Positions 44,068 through 54,293 are shown, numbered from the stretch's first letter. The stretch is DNA of 64,000 nt from Jatrophihabitans_A lederbergiae (GCF_031845305.1 NZ_JAVREH010000004.1:62001-126000), one strand, 5' to 3'. A program made the numbers and translations. The notes: generated from the letters alone by a model not told the origin.

Positions 44068-45036
44068 GTGCTAGACACGGTCGAGCAGGTTCGGCCGGCC
44101 GACCGGCCGGCCGAACCACCGCGTAAGGCCCGCCGTCCCCGGCGCGAGCTGCTGCCCTATCTGCTGCTCGCGCCGGCGATCCTGCTGGAACTGCTCATCC
44201 ACATCGTCCCGATGATGGTGGGCGTGGCCATCAGCTTTCTGAAGCTGACCCAGTTCTACCTGCGCAACTGGAAGGCGGCGCCGTTCGCGGGCGGCGACAA
44301 CTACAAGCTTGCGGTGAACATCAACCAGCCCGCCGGAAAGGCGCTGCTGCACTCCTTCGCGGTGACACTGGCGTTCACCATTCTGGTGCTGGGGTTCTCG
44401 TGGCTGCTCGGCATGGCCGCCGCGGTGCTCACCCAGCGGACGTTCGCCGGCCGCGGCATCCTCCGCACGTTGTTCCTGATCCCCTACGCCATGCCCGTGT
44501 TCGCCTCGGTGATCACCTGGAGCTTCATGCTCCAGCGCGACACCGGAGTGGTGAACCATGTGCTGGTCGACCAGCTGCAGGTGGTCGACCACCGGCCGTT
44601 CTGGCTGATCGGCCAGAACAGCTTCTATTCGTTGGTGATCGTCACGATCTGGCGCAGCTGGCCCTTCGCCTTCCTCTGCCTCACGGCCGGCCTGCAGAGC
44701 ATCCCCGGTGAGCTGTACGAGGCTGCCGCGCTCGACGGGGCCGGCATCGGGGGCCAGCTGCGGCGGGTCACCCTGCCACTGCTGGCACCGGTGAACCGGG
44801 TGCTGATCCTGGTGCTGTTCCTCTGGACGTTCAACGAGTTCACGACGCCGTACACGCTGTTCGGCAAGTCGGCACCGCACCAGGCGGACCTGATCTCCAT
44901 GCACATCTACCAGAACTCGTTCGTCACCTGGAACTTCGGCACCGGGTCGGCGATGTCGGTGCTGCTGCTGCTGTTCCTGCTCGTGGTGACCGGTAGCTAT
45001 CTCGTCGCGGTGAACCGGAGGACCGAGCATGCGTGA
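44068..45036 (+). CDS. sugar ABC transporter permease (MalF-like)
   Basis: The 322-residue protein has six membrane segments after a basic N-terminal tail (EPPRKARRPRRELLPY). The EAA loop that contacts the ATPase is YEAAALDGAGIGGQLRRVTLPLLAP. GTG 44068 begins eight bases after the binding-protein stop. Its end overlaps the second permease by eight bases. It forms half of the translocation pore of a carbohydrate-uptake transporter of the CUT1 type. Confidence 0.94.
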   Translation: MLDTVEQVRPADRPAEPPRKARRPRRELLPYLLLAPAILLELLIHIVPMMVGVAISFLKLTQFYLRNWKAAPFAGGDNYKLAVNINQPAGKALLHSFAVTLAFTILVLGFSWLLGMAAAVLTQRTFAGRGILRTLFLIPYAMPVFASVITWSFMLQRDTGVVNHVLVDQLQVVDHRPFWLIGQNSFYSLVIVTIWRSWPFAFLCLTAGLQSIPGELYEAAALDGAGIGGQLRRVTLPLLAPVNRVLILVLFLWTFNEFTTPYTLFGKSAPHQADLISMHIYQNSFVTWNFGTGSAMSVLLLLFLLVVTGSYLVAVNRRTEHA

Positions 45037-45868
45037 GCCCACCTGGTTCACCTGGACCCGCCGCGTCGGGCTGACGCTGCTGTCGCTGTTCACCCTGCTG
45101 CCCATCTACATCATGGTGACCTCGGCGCTGAAGCCACTGAGCGACGTGCAGGGCGACTTCTCGTGGCTGCCGACCCACCTGACCCTGCAGCCGTTCCACG
45201 ACATGTGGCAGACGATCCCGCTGGCCCGGTACTTCGTCAACAGCGTGCTCGTCTCGACCACCTCGTCGCTGGCCTCGGTGGCGATCGCGCTGCTCGCCGC
45301 GTACGCGCTCAGCCGCTACCGGTTCCGGGGCAGGCAGACGTTCTCGGTGGTCGTGCTGTCCACCCAGATGTTTCCCGGCATCCTGTTCCTGCTGCCGCTG
45401 TTCGTCATCTTCGTCAATCTCGGCCAGGCCACCGGCATCGAGCTGTACGGCAGCCGGACCGGGCTGATCATCACTTACCTGACGTTCACGCTGCCGTTCT
45501 CGATCTGGATGCTCGTCGGCTACCTCGATTCCATCCCGCGTGAACTGGACGAGGCGGCGAAGGTCGACGGCAACGGCCCGCTCGGCGCACTGTTCCGGGT
45601 GGTCGTTCCGGCCGCGGTACCCGGCATCGTGGCGGTCGCGATCTATGCGTTCATGACGGCGTGGGGCGAGGTCCTGTTCGCGTCGGTGATGACCGACGAC
45701 TCCACCCGAACCCTGGCGGTGGGGCTGCAGGGCTATGCCACTCAGAACAACATCTACTGGAACCAGATCATGGCCGCCTCGCTCACCGTCAGCATCCCCA
45801 TCGTGATCGGCTTCCTGCTGCTACAGCGGTTCCTGGTGGCCGGGATGACGGCCGGCGCCGTGAAATGA
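45029..45868 (+). CDS. sugar ABC transporter permease (MalG-like)
   Basis: The 279-residue protein has six membrane segments and the EAA loop LDEAAKVDGNGPLGALFRVVVPAAVPG. It pairs with the preceding permease. ATG 45029 overlaps that gene's end. No ATP-binding protein gene follows; the next gene is a beta-glucosidase after 45 bases. Actinobacterial CUT1 importers often share one genomically distant ATPase of the MsiK type, and that is the likely arrangement here. Confidence 0.94.
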   Translation: MREPTWFTWTRRVGLTLLSLFTLLPIYIMVTSALKPLSDVQGDFSWLPTHLTLQPFHDMWQTIPLARYFVNSVLVSTTSSLASVAIALLAAYALSRYRFRGRQTFSVVVLSTQMFPGILFLLPLFVIFVNLGQATGIELYGSRTGLIITYLTFTLPFSIWMLVGYLDSIPRELDEAAKVDGNGPLGALFRVVVPAAVPGIVAVAIYAFMTAWGEVLFASVMTDDSTRTLAVGLQGYATQNNIYWNQIMAASLTVSIPIVIGFLLLQRFLVAGMTAGAVK

Positions 45869-45913
45869 CCCGCACACCGCACCACGCATCGCACTGCAAC
45901 ATCCGGAGAGTTC

Positions 45914-47269
45914 ATGACTGACCTCAGCTCCCTGCCCGCGGACTTCGTCTGGGGCGTGGCGACCTCGGCCTATCAGATCGAGGGCTCGGTACGCGCCGAC
46001 GGCAGGGGCTCCTCGATCTGGGACGACTTCTGCCGCACCCCGGAGGCCATCGACGGTGGCGACACCGGTGAGGTCGCCTGCGATTCCTACCGGCGCTGGC
46101 CGGAGGACCTCGAACTGCTCACGAGCGTCGGGGCGAACTCGTACCGGTTCTCGGTCGCCTGGCCCCGGGTCCAGCCGACCGGCAGCGGCGCGGTCAACGC
46201 CGCGGGTCTGGACTACTACGACCGGCTGGTCGACGATCTGCTGGCCGCCGGCATCACGCCGTTCACGACGCTGTACCACTGGGACCTGCCGTCCGCACTG
46301 CAGCGCCGGGGTGGCTGGGTCGCCCGCGACACCGCCTACCGCTTCGCCGAGTACGCCGGGATCGTCGCCGGGCGCCTGGGCGACCGGGTCACCGACTGGG
46401 TCACCCTGAACGAGCCGCTGTGCTCGGCGTGGATCGGCCACCTCGAGGGTCGGATGGCGCCCGGCATCCGCGACCTGCACAGCGCGGTGCACGCCTCGTA
46501 CCACCTGCTGCTCGGTCACGGCCTGGCGACGGACGCCATCCGCCACGCCGCCGCCAGCACCCCCTCGGTGGGAATCGTCAACAATCTGAGCCCGTGCGAG
46601 CCGGCCGGGGATAGCACCGAGGACATCGTCGCGGCGACCCGGGCGGACGGGCACACCAACCGGTGGTGGCTGGATCCCCTGCACGGCAAAGGGTTTCCGG
46701 CCGACATGGTGCAGCTGTACGGCATCGAGCTGCCCGAACGGACCGGCGACCTGCAGACCATCGCCGCACCGCTGGACTTCCTCGGCCTGAACTACTACAT
46801 GCGCATGGTGGTGCGGGCAGACCCCACGGTGGCCACGCTGGGATACCGCCAGGTTCCGGTGGCCGGCGCGGTGACCACCGCCCTCGACTGGGAGGTGCAT
46901 CCGCAGGGACTGGAAGAGCTGCTGCTGCGGCTGACGAAGGACTACGACGCCCCGGCGCTGTACGTCACCGAGAACGGCTCGGCCTGGACCGACGAGCCCG
47001 ACGCGGACGGCTACGTGGCCGACACCGAGCGGACGGACTACCTGCTGAGCCACCTGGCCGCGATGAACAGCGCCGCCGCCCAGGGCGCCCCGGTGAAGGG
47101 GTACTTCGCCTGGTCGCTGCTGGACAACTTCGAGTGGGCCTACGGGTACTGGCCGCGCTTCGGTCTGGCCTACGTCGATTTCCGGACGCAGCGGCGCACC
47201 TTGAAGCTCAGCGGGCAGACGTACGCCGAGCTGATCCGGACCGGTCAGGCGGCCGCCCCGATCACCTAG
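45914..47269 (+). CDS. GH1 beta-glucosidase
   Basis: The 451-residue cytoplasmic enzyme has the GH1 N-terminus FVWGVATSAYQIEGS, the acid/base Glu167 in TLNEP, the nucleophile Glu353 in TENGSA, and the substrate-binding end WSLLDNFEWAYGYWPRFGLAYVDF. It hydrolyses imported cellobiose or aryl-beta-glucosides. ATG 45914 has GGAGAG upstream. It closes the uptake operon that starts at 42720. The HipA-like gene starts only 10 bases after its stop, so readthrough to that pair is likely. Confidence 0.96.
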   Translation: MTDLSSLPADFVWGVATSAYQIEGSVRADGRGSSIWDDFCRTPEAIDGGDTGEVACDSYRRWPEDLELLTSVGANSYRFSVAWPRVQPTGSGAVNAAGLDYYDRLVDDLLAAGITPFTTLYHWDLPSALQRRGGWVARDTAYRFAEYAGIVAGRLGDRVTDWVTLNEPLCSAWIGHLEGRMAPGIRDLHSAVHASYHLLLGHGLATDAIRHAAASTPSVGIVNNLSPCEPAGDSTEDIVAATRADGHTNRWWLDPLHGKGFPADMVQLYGIELPERTGDLQTIAAPLDFLGLNYYMRMVVRADPTVATLGYRQVPVAGAVTTALDWEVHPQGLEELLLRLTKDYDAPALYVTENGSAWTDEPDADGYVADTERTDYLLSHLAAMNSAAAQGAPVKGYFAWSLLDNFEWAYGYWPRFGLAYVDFRTQRRTLKLSGQTYAELIRTGQAAAPIT

Positions 47270-47279
47270 GCTGGCCGGT

Positions 47280-48050
47280 GTGATCCCGACCGTGCAGGCC
47301 CTTCGCTATGTGACCCCGCTGCGCGAGGGGGGTTCGCTGCCCGGCATCGTCGAGGCAAGCGACCTGGGAACCTACGTCGCCAAGTTCCGCGGCGCGGGTC
47401 AGGGCTTGAAGGTGCTGGTGGCGGAGGTGATCGTCGGGGAGCTCGCGCGGCGGCTGGGACTGCGGGTTCCCGAGCTCCGTGCGCTCCAGCTCGACGCCAC
47501 GATCGGCAAGTACGAGGCCGACGAAGAGGTGCAGGATCTGCTCACCGCCAGCGTCGGGCTGAACCTGGCGGTCGACTTCCTGCCCGGCGCGTTCGGCTGG
47601 GACTCCAGCTACTCCCCCGACCCGGCGGAGGCTGCCCGCATCCTCTGGCTGGACGCCTTCACCGCCAACGTCGACCGCAGCTGGCGCAATCCGAACCTGC
47701 TGGTCTGGCACCGCCGGCTGTGGTTGATCGACCACGGCGCCGCGCTGTACTTCCACTACGGCTGGGGCTCGCCGACGGCCGGCCCGCAGAAATTCGCCGC
47801 CCAGCCCTACGACGCCGGCGACCACGTGCTCATCGGCTACCTCGCGGGCGTGCCGGACGCCGACGCGGAGCTGGCCGGCAGGATCGACGAGGATCTGCTG
47901 ACCGAGGTCGTGGCCCAGGTCCCGGACGAGTGGCTGGAGCCGACGCCCAACCACCGGACACCGGCGGCGGTGCGGCGCGCGTACGTGACGTACCTGCTCG
48001 CGCGGCTGCACGGCTGCAAGCGCTGGCTGCCCGTGGCGGTGGCGTCATGA
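47280..48050 (+). CDS. HipA-like kinase (HipA_2 family)
   Basis: The 256-residue protein resembles a short HipA-type kinase. A phosphate-binding Lys35 (YVAKF), the helix AEVIVGELARRLGLRVPEL, a catalytic loop with Asp132 and Asn137 (NVDRSWRNPNLL) and a metal-binding Asp151 (LIDHG) are all present, so ATP-dependent kinase activity is plausible. It lacks the N-terminal subdomain-1 fold of classic HipA and no hipB gene is nearby. The gene for a DUF3037 protein overlaps it by four bases, the pairing normally seen for this family. Substrate and role are unknown. GTG 47280 follows the beta-glucosidase stop by 10 bases. Confidence 0.85.
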   Translation: MIPTVQALRYVTPLREGGSLPGIVEASDLGTYVAKFRGAGQGLKVLVAEVIVGELARRLGLRVPELRALQLDATIGKYEADEEVQDLLTASVGLNLAVDFLPGAFGWDSSYSPDPAEAARILWLDAFTANVDRSWRNPNLLVWHRRLWLIDHGAALYFHYGWGSPTAGPQKFAAQPYDAGDHVLIGYLAGVPDADAELAGRIDEDLLTEVVAQVPDEWLEPTPNHRTPAAVRRAYVTYLLARLHGCKRWLPVAVAS

Positions 48051-48448
48051 CGGCTCCGGGGCAGTCGGTGGAGCTGGCCGGGTTCCAGTACGTGGTGCTG
48101 CGGTGCGTTCCTCGGGTCGACCGCGAGGAGTTCCTCAATGTCGGCGTCGTGGTGTACAGCCAGGCCGCGGATTACCTCTGCTCGGCAAGCAGAATCCGTA
48201 CCGGGGCGATCCGGGCACTGGCACCGGAGCTGGACCTCGCCGCGGTGGCCGCGGCTCTGGACGCGGTGCGGCAACTGTGCTGTGGCGACGGCGCGGCCGG
48301 TGCCGCCGGCCGCACCGGCCTGGGCCAGCGCTTCGGCTGGCTGGCCGCTCCCAAGAGCACCGTCGTGCAGCCGGGGCCGGTCCACGGTGGAATGACCGCG
48401 GACCCGGCCCGGCAGCTCGAACACCTGCTGCGCTCGCTGGTCGGCTGA
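48047..48448 (+). CDS. DUF3037 family protein, partner of HipA-like kinase
   Basis: The 133-residue protein has the DUF3037 pattern: an initial strand FQYVVLRCVPRVDREEFLNVGVVVYSQAADYL, an acidic helical middle, and RFGWLAAPKSTVVQPGPVHGGMTADPARQLEHLLRSLV. The family has no known biochemical activity. ATG 48047 overlaps the HipA-like gene by four bases. The two-gene unit recurs widely in bacteria as a fixed pair (established knowledge of these families), consistent with a functional complex. Whether it acts as a toxin-antitoxin unit, a defence module or in metabolism is not known. Confidence 0.88.
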   Translation: MTAPGQSVELAGFQYVVLRCVPRVDREEFLNVGVVVYSQAADYLCSASRIRTGAIRALAPELDLAAVAAALDAVRQLCCGDGAAGAAGRTGLGQRFGWLAAPKSTVVQPGPVHGGMTADPARQLEHLLRSLVG

Positions 48449-48493
48449 CCGCTGCGGGCCACCGCCGGAGGAGAAGCGGGCCGGCCGCTCAGC

Positions 48494-48973
48494 TCAGCGG
48501 AAGTCGTCCAGCGGCTCGGCGCTCAAGTCCTCCTCGTTGGTGGCCTGCTGGTTGAGGTCGCCCTCGTCCACCACGTGCATCGCCGCCTCTTCGGCGGTCG
48601 CCGCGCTGCCGGCCTTGCCTGCGTCGAAGGCCACCGGGGCGGCCTCGTCGTCCTCGTGCGCGCCCTCGTCCGGTGCGATCAGGCGACCCGCCCGCGGATC
48701 GGCCACATCCGCGGTGACGGTGTCCGGCGTGATGTCGGGTACCTCCTGGGCCAGCCGCTGGTCCAGGCTCTCACCCTCCGCCTGCTCGGCGGCGGTGTTG
48801 CCGAACCGGGTGGCCACCGGGCTGTTGTCGGGCGGTGAGTAACTGGTGTCCAGCGGCTCGTCCAGTTCGACGCCGTCGCCGGTCAGTGTCTCGGCCTGGT
48901 CCAGGTACTCGGCGTCGTCGTCTCCAGCGGCGTACACCTCGTCGCCGAAGGCAGTGTCATCGGTTTCGCTCAT
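48494..48973 (-). CDS. DUF5709 family acidic protein
   Basis: The 159-residue protein is very acidic and predicted to be disordered. It carries the DUF5709 family features: EVYAAGDDDAEYLDQAETLTGD near the start, EGESLDQRLAQEVPDI in the middle, and EEAAMHVVDEGDLNQQ near the end. The family is restricted to actinobacteria and has no known function. ATG 48973 is the start. It converges on the DUF3037 gene and is 12 bases downstream of the SRPBCC gene on the same strand, so those two may be co-transcribed. Confidence 0.85.
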   Translation of the reverse strand: MSETDDTAFGDEVYAAGDDDAEYLDQAETLTGDGVELDEPLDTSYSPPDNSPVATRFGNTAAEQAEGESLDQRLAQEVPDITPDTVTADVADPRAGRLIAPDEGAHEDDEAAPVAFDAGKAGSAATAEEAAMHVVDEGDLNQQATNEEDLSAEPLDDFR

Positions 48974-48985
48974 GGCTTCACTACA

Positions 48986-49477
48986 TCACTCCGGGCGCGA
49001 TGATGCGAGTTCGGCTGCCATCTTGCGCAGCACGTGTCCGAAGAGCGCAGACCCGACAGCGCTGACCACCGGGTCGGCGAACCGGGGAACCCAGCGCGTC
49101 CGGACCTCTTCCAGCCAGGTCACCCGCGCACCGCTGGTAGTCGCCGCGACCTGGACCTCGGCCCAGCCGGTCAGCCACGGTCCCTGCTTGACGACCCGGC
49201 AACAGCCGGTGCCATGCACGTCCGGCGGCTGCCACTGGGTGACCACCATCGGGTCGTCGAAGCCCAGCCGGCTCAACCCGCTGCCGCCCGACCCGGTTCG
49301 GCCGAGGTGGGTGCGGCCGGTGAACCTCGTGCCCAGGCCGGAACCAGCAGGGCTGTCCGGGTCGATGGTGACCGTGGTGAGGGGAATCCAGCGGCTGTGC
49401 GACGTCCAGTCGGTGACCAGCTCCCAGGCCTGCCGCGGCGTCGCCGGGAGGGTGATGTCTGTTCGCACCGGCGCCAT
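48986..49477 (-). CDS. SRPBCC (polyketide cyclase-like) family protein
   Basis: The 163-residue protein has the SRPBCC fold opening RTDITLPATPRQAWELVTDWTSHSRWIPL, the strand GLGTRFTGRTHLG and a C-terminal helix ending GSALFGHVLRKMAAELASS. It probably binds a hydrophobic ligand. The best-supported start is ATG 49477 with AGGA eight bases upstream; ATG 49486 is also in frame. It is divergent to citrate synthase across an 87-bp gap. Confidence 0.82.
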   Translation of the reverse strand: MAPVRTDITLPATPRQAWELVTDWTSHSRWIPLTTVTIDPDSPAGSGLGTRFTGRTHLGRTGSGGSGLSRLGFDDPMVVTQWQPPDVHGTGCCRVVKQGPWLTGWAEVQVAATTSGARVTWLEEVRTRWVPRFADPVVSAVGSALFGHVLRKMAAELASSRPE

Positions 49478-49564
49478 CTGACACATCCTATTCGGGCCTG
49501 GCGAGGAGCACCCTGGTTCGCGAAGTAGGGTTTGCCCCAGACCATGGACAAAGGAGTCTTGAAG

Positions 49565-50875
<1,311 letters not shown>

Positions 50876-50927
50876 CAGCGGCTGACCGGGATGCGCCTGT
50901 CGCCGCGCATCATGTAGACAGATACGC

Positions 50928-52013
50928 ATGACCCAACAGGTTCGCGGAGTTATCGCGCGCAGCGTAGGCAAGCCGGTCGAACTGGTGACGATCAACGTGC
51001 CCGATCCGGGGCCGGGCGAGGCCGTCGTCGGAATCCAGGCGTGCGGGGTGTGCCACACGGACCTGCACTACCGCGAGGGTGGCATCAACGACGAGTTCCC
51101 GTTCCTGCTCGGGCACGAGGCGGCGGGCATCGTCGAGAGCGTCGGGGACGGCGTCACCGAGGTGGCACCCGGGGACTTCGTCATCCTCAACTGGCGCGCG
51201 GTGTGCGGGCAGTGCCGGGCCTGCACGCGCGGCCGGCCGCAATACTGCTTCAACACCCACAACGCCAAGCAGAAGATGACCCTCGAGGACGGCACGGAGC
51301 TGAGCGCCGCGCTAGGGATCGGCGCCTTCGCCGACAAGACCCTCGTCGCGGCCGGTCAGTGCACCAAGGTGGACGCCCGGGCGCCGGCCACCGTCGCCGG
51401 GTTGCTGGGCTGCGGTGTGATGGCGGGGATCGGCGCCGCGATCAACACGGGCGCGGTCGGCCGGGGTGATTCGATCGCGGTGATCGGCTGCGGTGGCGTG
51501 GGAATGGCCGCGATCGCCGGGGCGCGACTGGCCGGGGCGGCGAAGATCATCGCCGTCGACGTCGATGACCGCAAGCTGGCGGCCGCCCGCGAGTTCGGCG
51601 CGACCGAGCTCGTCAACTCCACGGCGACCGACGCGGTCGAGGCCATCCAGGCGGCCACGGGCGGCTTCGGCGCCGATGTCGTGGTGGATGCGGTCGGGCG
51701 CCCCGAGACGTACCGGCAGGCCTTCTACGGCCGCGGCCTCGCCGGCACGGTCGTGCTGGTCGGCGTCCCCACCCCCGAGATGAGGATCGAGCTGCCGTTG
51801 CTGGACGTCTTCGGCCGCGGCGGCTCGCTGAAGTCCTCCTGGTACGGCGACTGCCTGCCGTCGCGTGACTTCCCGATGCTGATCGACCTGTATCTGCAAG
51901 GCCGGTTGCCACTGGACAAGTTCGTCAGCGAGACGATCGGCATCACCGATATCGAGCCGGCGTTCGAGAAGATGCGGCACGGCGACGTGCTGCGCTCGGT
52001 GGTGGTGTTCTGA
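50928..52013 (+). CDS. mscR: S-(hydroxymethyl)mycothiol dehydrogenase
   Basis: This zinc-dependent alcohol dehydrogenase oxidises the adduct of formaldehyde and mycothiol with NAD. The 361-residue protein has the catalytic zinc ligands in ACGVCHTDLHY and GHEAAG, the structural zinc cysteines in CGQCRACTRGRPQYC, and the Rossmann motif VIGCGGVGMAAIAGA. The metal-coordination pattern and the HNAKQKMTLEDG segment are those of the mycothiol enzyme rather than the glutathione enzyme. It overlaps the MBL-fold gene by one base, as Rv2259 pairs with Rv2260 in M. tuberculosis. The pair is a formaldehyde detoxification unit. Confidence 0.93.
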   Translation: MTQQVRGVIARSVGKPVELVTINVPDPGPGEAVVGIQACGVCHTDLHYREGGINDEFPFLLGHEAAGIVESVGDGVTEVAPGDFVILNWRAVCGQCRACTRGRPQYCFNTHNAKQKMTLEDGTELSAALGIGAFADKTLVAAGQCTKVDARAPATVAGLLGCGVMAGIGAAINTGAVGRGDSIAVIGCGGVGMAAIAGARLAGAAKIIAVDVDDRKLAAAREFGATELVNSTATDAVEAIQAATGGFGADVVVDAVGRPETYRQAFYGRGLAGTVVLVGVPTPEMRIELPLLDVFGRGGSLKSSWYGDCLPSRDFPMLIDLYLQGRLPLDKFVSETIGITDIEPAFEKMRHGDVLRSVVVF

Positions 52014-52639
52014 TGACCGCGCGGATCGCGCATGCGACCACATCGGGGACGTTCAGCCTGGACGGCGGGACCTGGGACGTCGAGAACAACGTGTGGGTAC
52101 TGGGCAACGAGAGCGAGTGCGTGGTCATCGACGCGCCACACGAGCTGGCGCCGATCGTGGACCTGATCGGTGGCCGCACTGTGCTTTCGGTGCTGTGCAC
52201 CCACGGCCACGACGACCATGTCAGCGTCGCCCGGGAGCTGAGCGAGGCCACCGGCGCACCGGTGCGGCTGCACCCGGCCGATGAGGTGCTGTGGCGGCAG
52301 AGCCATCCCGACTTCGACTACGAACCGCTCGGTTCGCAGGAGTCGATCGCCGTCGCGGGGGTCGAGCTGCAGGTCCGGCACACCCCGGGCCACGCTCCCG
52401 GCGCGGTCTGCTTCTACGCTCCCGAGCTCGCGACGGTGTTCACCGGCGACACCCTGTTCCAGGGGGGTCCGGGCGCGACCGGACGCTCGTACTCGAGCTT
52501 CGACACCATCATCGACTCCATCCGGTCCCAGCTGTTCACGCTGGCGCCGGACACCGTCGTGCACACCGGTCACGGCGCGTCCACGACCATCGGCGGCGAG
52601 CGCCCGCACCTCGACGAGTGGATCGCGCGGGGCCACTGA
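52013..52639 (+). CDS. MBL-fold hydrolase, putative S-formylmycothiol hydrolase
   Basis: The 208-residue protein has the metallo-beta-lactamase motif THGHDDHVS, the further ligands HTPGHAPGAV and FTGDTLF, and a late His in VHTGHG. It fits the glyoxalase-II-like branch. Position right behind mscR suggests it hydrolyses S-formylmycothiol to formate and mycothiol, although that activity is an inference from gene pairing. Start and stop of the two genes overlap (ATGA). Confidence 0.9.
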   Translation: MTARIAHATTSGTFSLDGGTWDVENNVWVLGNESECVVIDAPHELAPIVDLIGGRTVLSVLCTHGHDDHVSVARELSEATGAPVRLHPADEVLWRQSHPDFDYEPLGSQESIAVAGVELQVRHTPGHAPGAVCFYAPELATVFTGDTLFQGGPGATGRSYSSFDTIIDSIRSQLFTLAPDTVVHTGHGASTTIGGERPHLDEWIARGH

Positions 52640-52658
52640 TGGGCCGGGTCGGCTGAAC

Positions 52659-53444
52659 GTGAGCACCGCGGCCAATCCTTCGCCGGCAGCGACCGCCGAA
52701 CCCCACGCCCGGGACCGATGGGGAATCGAGATCCTGCTGGTGCTGGGCGTCTCGCTCGGCGTCTCCGCGATCGACTCCCTGATCAACTTCGCCGACATCC
52801 AGACCAGGGGCGGCTTCCGGGGTGCGGTAGCGACCCTGAACACCGCGCAGAATCCACGGGCCTGGGTCGATCTCTCATACCAGCTGCTGGGCGTCGTCAA
52901 CGGCGTGGTGCCCGCCCTGCTGGCGCTGTACCTGCTGAGCCGGGCGCCCGGCCTCGCCGGTTTCGGGATCGGGCTCGACACCCGGCGGCTGAAGGCCGAC
53001 CTCCGGGTGGGGCTGGGGTTCGCCGCGCTGATCGGGTTGCCGGGGCTCGGCCTGGTGATCGTGGCCCGGCAGCTCGGCCTGAACGCCGAGATCAGCGCAT
53101 CGGGACTGGCCGACATCTGGTACCGCTATCCGGTGCTGGTGCTCGACGCGATCCAGAACGGCGTGCTCGAAGAGATCGTCATGATCGGCTTCCTGCTCAG
53201 CCGGTTGCGGCAGCTGGACTGGACGCCGTGGAAGGCCATCGTGCTGAGTGCCGCGATCCGGGGCAGCTACCACACCTACCAGGGGCTGGGCGGGTTCGTC
53301 GGGAACTTCGTCATGGGGGCGATCTTCGGCTGGTGGTTCACCCGGACCAAGCGGGTGCTGCCGCTGATCATCGCCCACAGCATCCTCGACACCGTCAGCT
53401 TTGTCGGCTACGCGGCCCTGCACGGACGGGTGAGCTGGCTCTGA
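52659..53444 (+). CDS. CPBP family intramembrane metalloprotease
   Basis: The 261-residue protein has seven or so hydrophobic segments and the CPBP core. EEIVMIGFLLSRL stands for the EExxxR motif, RGSYHTYQG carries the paired His/Arg region, and HSILDTVSF is the third motif. The first motif has Ser-Arg in place of the usual Phe-Arg-Gly. Members cleave prenyl-type or signal substrates or aid bacteriocin immunity; here no such partner is visible. GTG 52659 starts 19 bases after the MBL-fold stop. Confidence 0.85.
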   Translation: MSTAANPSPAATAEPHARDRWGIEILLVLGVSLGVSAIDSLINFADIQTRGGFRGAVATLNTAQNPRAWVDLSYQLLGVVNGVVPALLALYLLSRAPGLAGFGIGLDTRRLKADLRVGLGFAALIGLPGLGLVIVARQLGLNAEISASGLADIWYRYPVLVLDAIQNGVLEEIVMIGFLLSRLRQLDWTPWKAIVLSAAIRGSYHTYQGLGGFVGNFVMGAIFGWWFTRTKRVLPLIIAHSILDTVSFVGYAALHGRVSWL

Positions 53445-53453
53445 CACGTCACC

Positions 53454-54293
53454 TCAGGCCGACTGCCCGACGGTCACGAAGTCGATCAGCTCCTCCACCG
53501 ACCGCAGCAGCGGCACCTCGACATCGGCGAAGCTGTTGACCGAGCCGAGCACCCGCCGCCACATCTCACGGCTGTCCGACACTCCCAATGCGGTGGCGAT
53601 GCCGACCTTCCATTCGATGTCGCGCGGGATCACCGGCCACCGGTCGATGCCCAGTGCGGTGGGCTTCACGGCCTGCCAGACGTCGACGTAGGGGTGACCG
53701 TTGATCAGCACGTGCGGCGAGGTCACGGTCGCCGCGATCCGGCTCTCTTTCGAGTTGGGCACGAGGTGGTCCACCAGCACGCCCAGTCGCCGGGTCGGGC
53801 CGGGTCGGAACTCCCGCACCTGGGCGGCGAGGTCGTCGATGCCGCCGAGGGGCTCCACCACGATGCCCTCGATGCGCAGGTCCTCGCCCCAGATCCGCTC
53901 CACCAGTGCCGCGTCGTGCACGCCCTCGACCCAGATCCGGCTCGCCTTGGCGACCTGCGCGCGAACCCCGGCGACCGCCACCGAACCGGACGCGGTCCGT
54001 CCGGGCTTGACCGGCGCGGCCGGTGTCGCCACCGGCCGGACCAGCGTGACCACCTCGCCTTCCAGCAGGAAGCTGGCCGGCAGCATCGGGAACACCCGCT
54101 CGCGGTCCAGCCGGTCCGCCAGGGTCACGGTGTCGCGCTGCTCCCCCGCGACCACCGTCTTACCGACGGCCACCACGGCACCGCAGAACCGGCCGTCGGA
54201 GGTCTCGACCACCAGGTCCAGGTCGGCCGGAACCTCGCGAACCACCTTCCGGCGCCGGGGTAAGCGGTCGGCAAGGACATCGTCGGAATACAC
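53454..54293 (-). CDS. DUF3097 family protein
   Basis: The 279-residue protein matches the actinobacterial DUF3097 layout: YSDDVLADRLPRRRKVVREVPADLDLVVE at the start, RIWVEGVHDAALVERIWGEDLRIEGIVVEPLGGIDDL in the middle (a Toprim-like WVEGVHD segment) and a C-terminal PRDIEWKVGIATALGV region. It may be a nuclease or nucleotidyl-transfer-related domain because the WVEG and DHLVPNSKESRIA segments look like a Toprim fold. That is inference. GTG 54293 is the start; it is divergent to the Rv1486c-position gene. Confidence 0.88.
   Translation of the reverse strand: MYSDDVLADRLPRRRKVVREVPADLDLVVETSDGRFCGAVVAVGKTVVAGEQRDTVTLADRLDRERVFPMLPASFLLEGEVVTLVRPVATPAAPVKPGRTASGSVAVAGVRAQVAKASRIWVEGVHDAALVERIWGEDLRIEGIVVEPLGGIDDLAAQVREFRPGPTRRLGVLVDHLVPNSKESRIAATVTSPHVLINGHPYVDVWQAVKPTALGIDRWPVIPRDIEWKVGIATALGVSDSREMWRRVLGSVNSFADVEVPLLRSVEELIDFVTVGQSA

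Noticed and set aside
47280..48448. Classic hipBA toxin-antitoxin operon
   Set aside because: No HipB-type helix-turn-helix gene is present; the kinase lacks the HipA N-terminal subdomain, and the partner is DUF3037.
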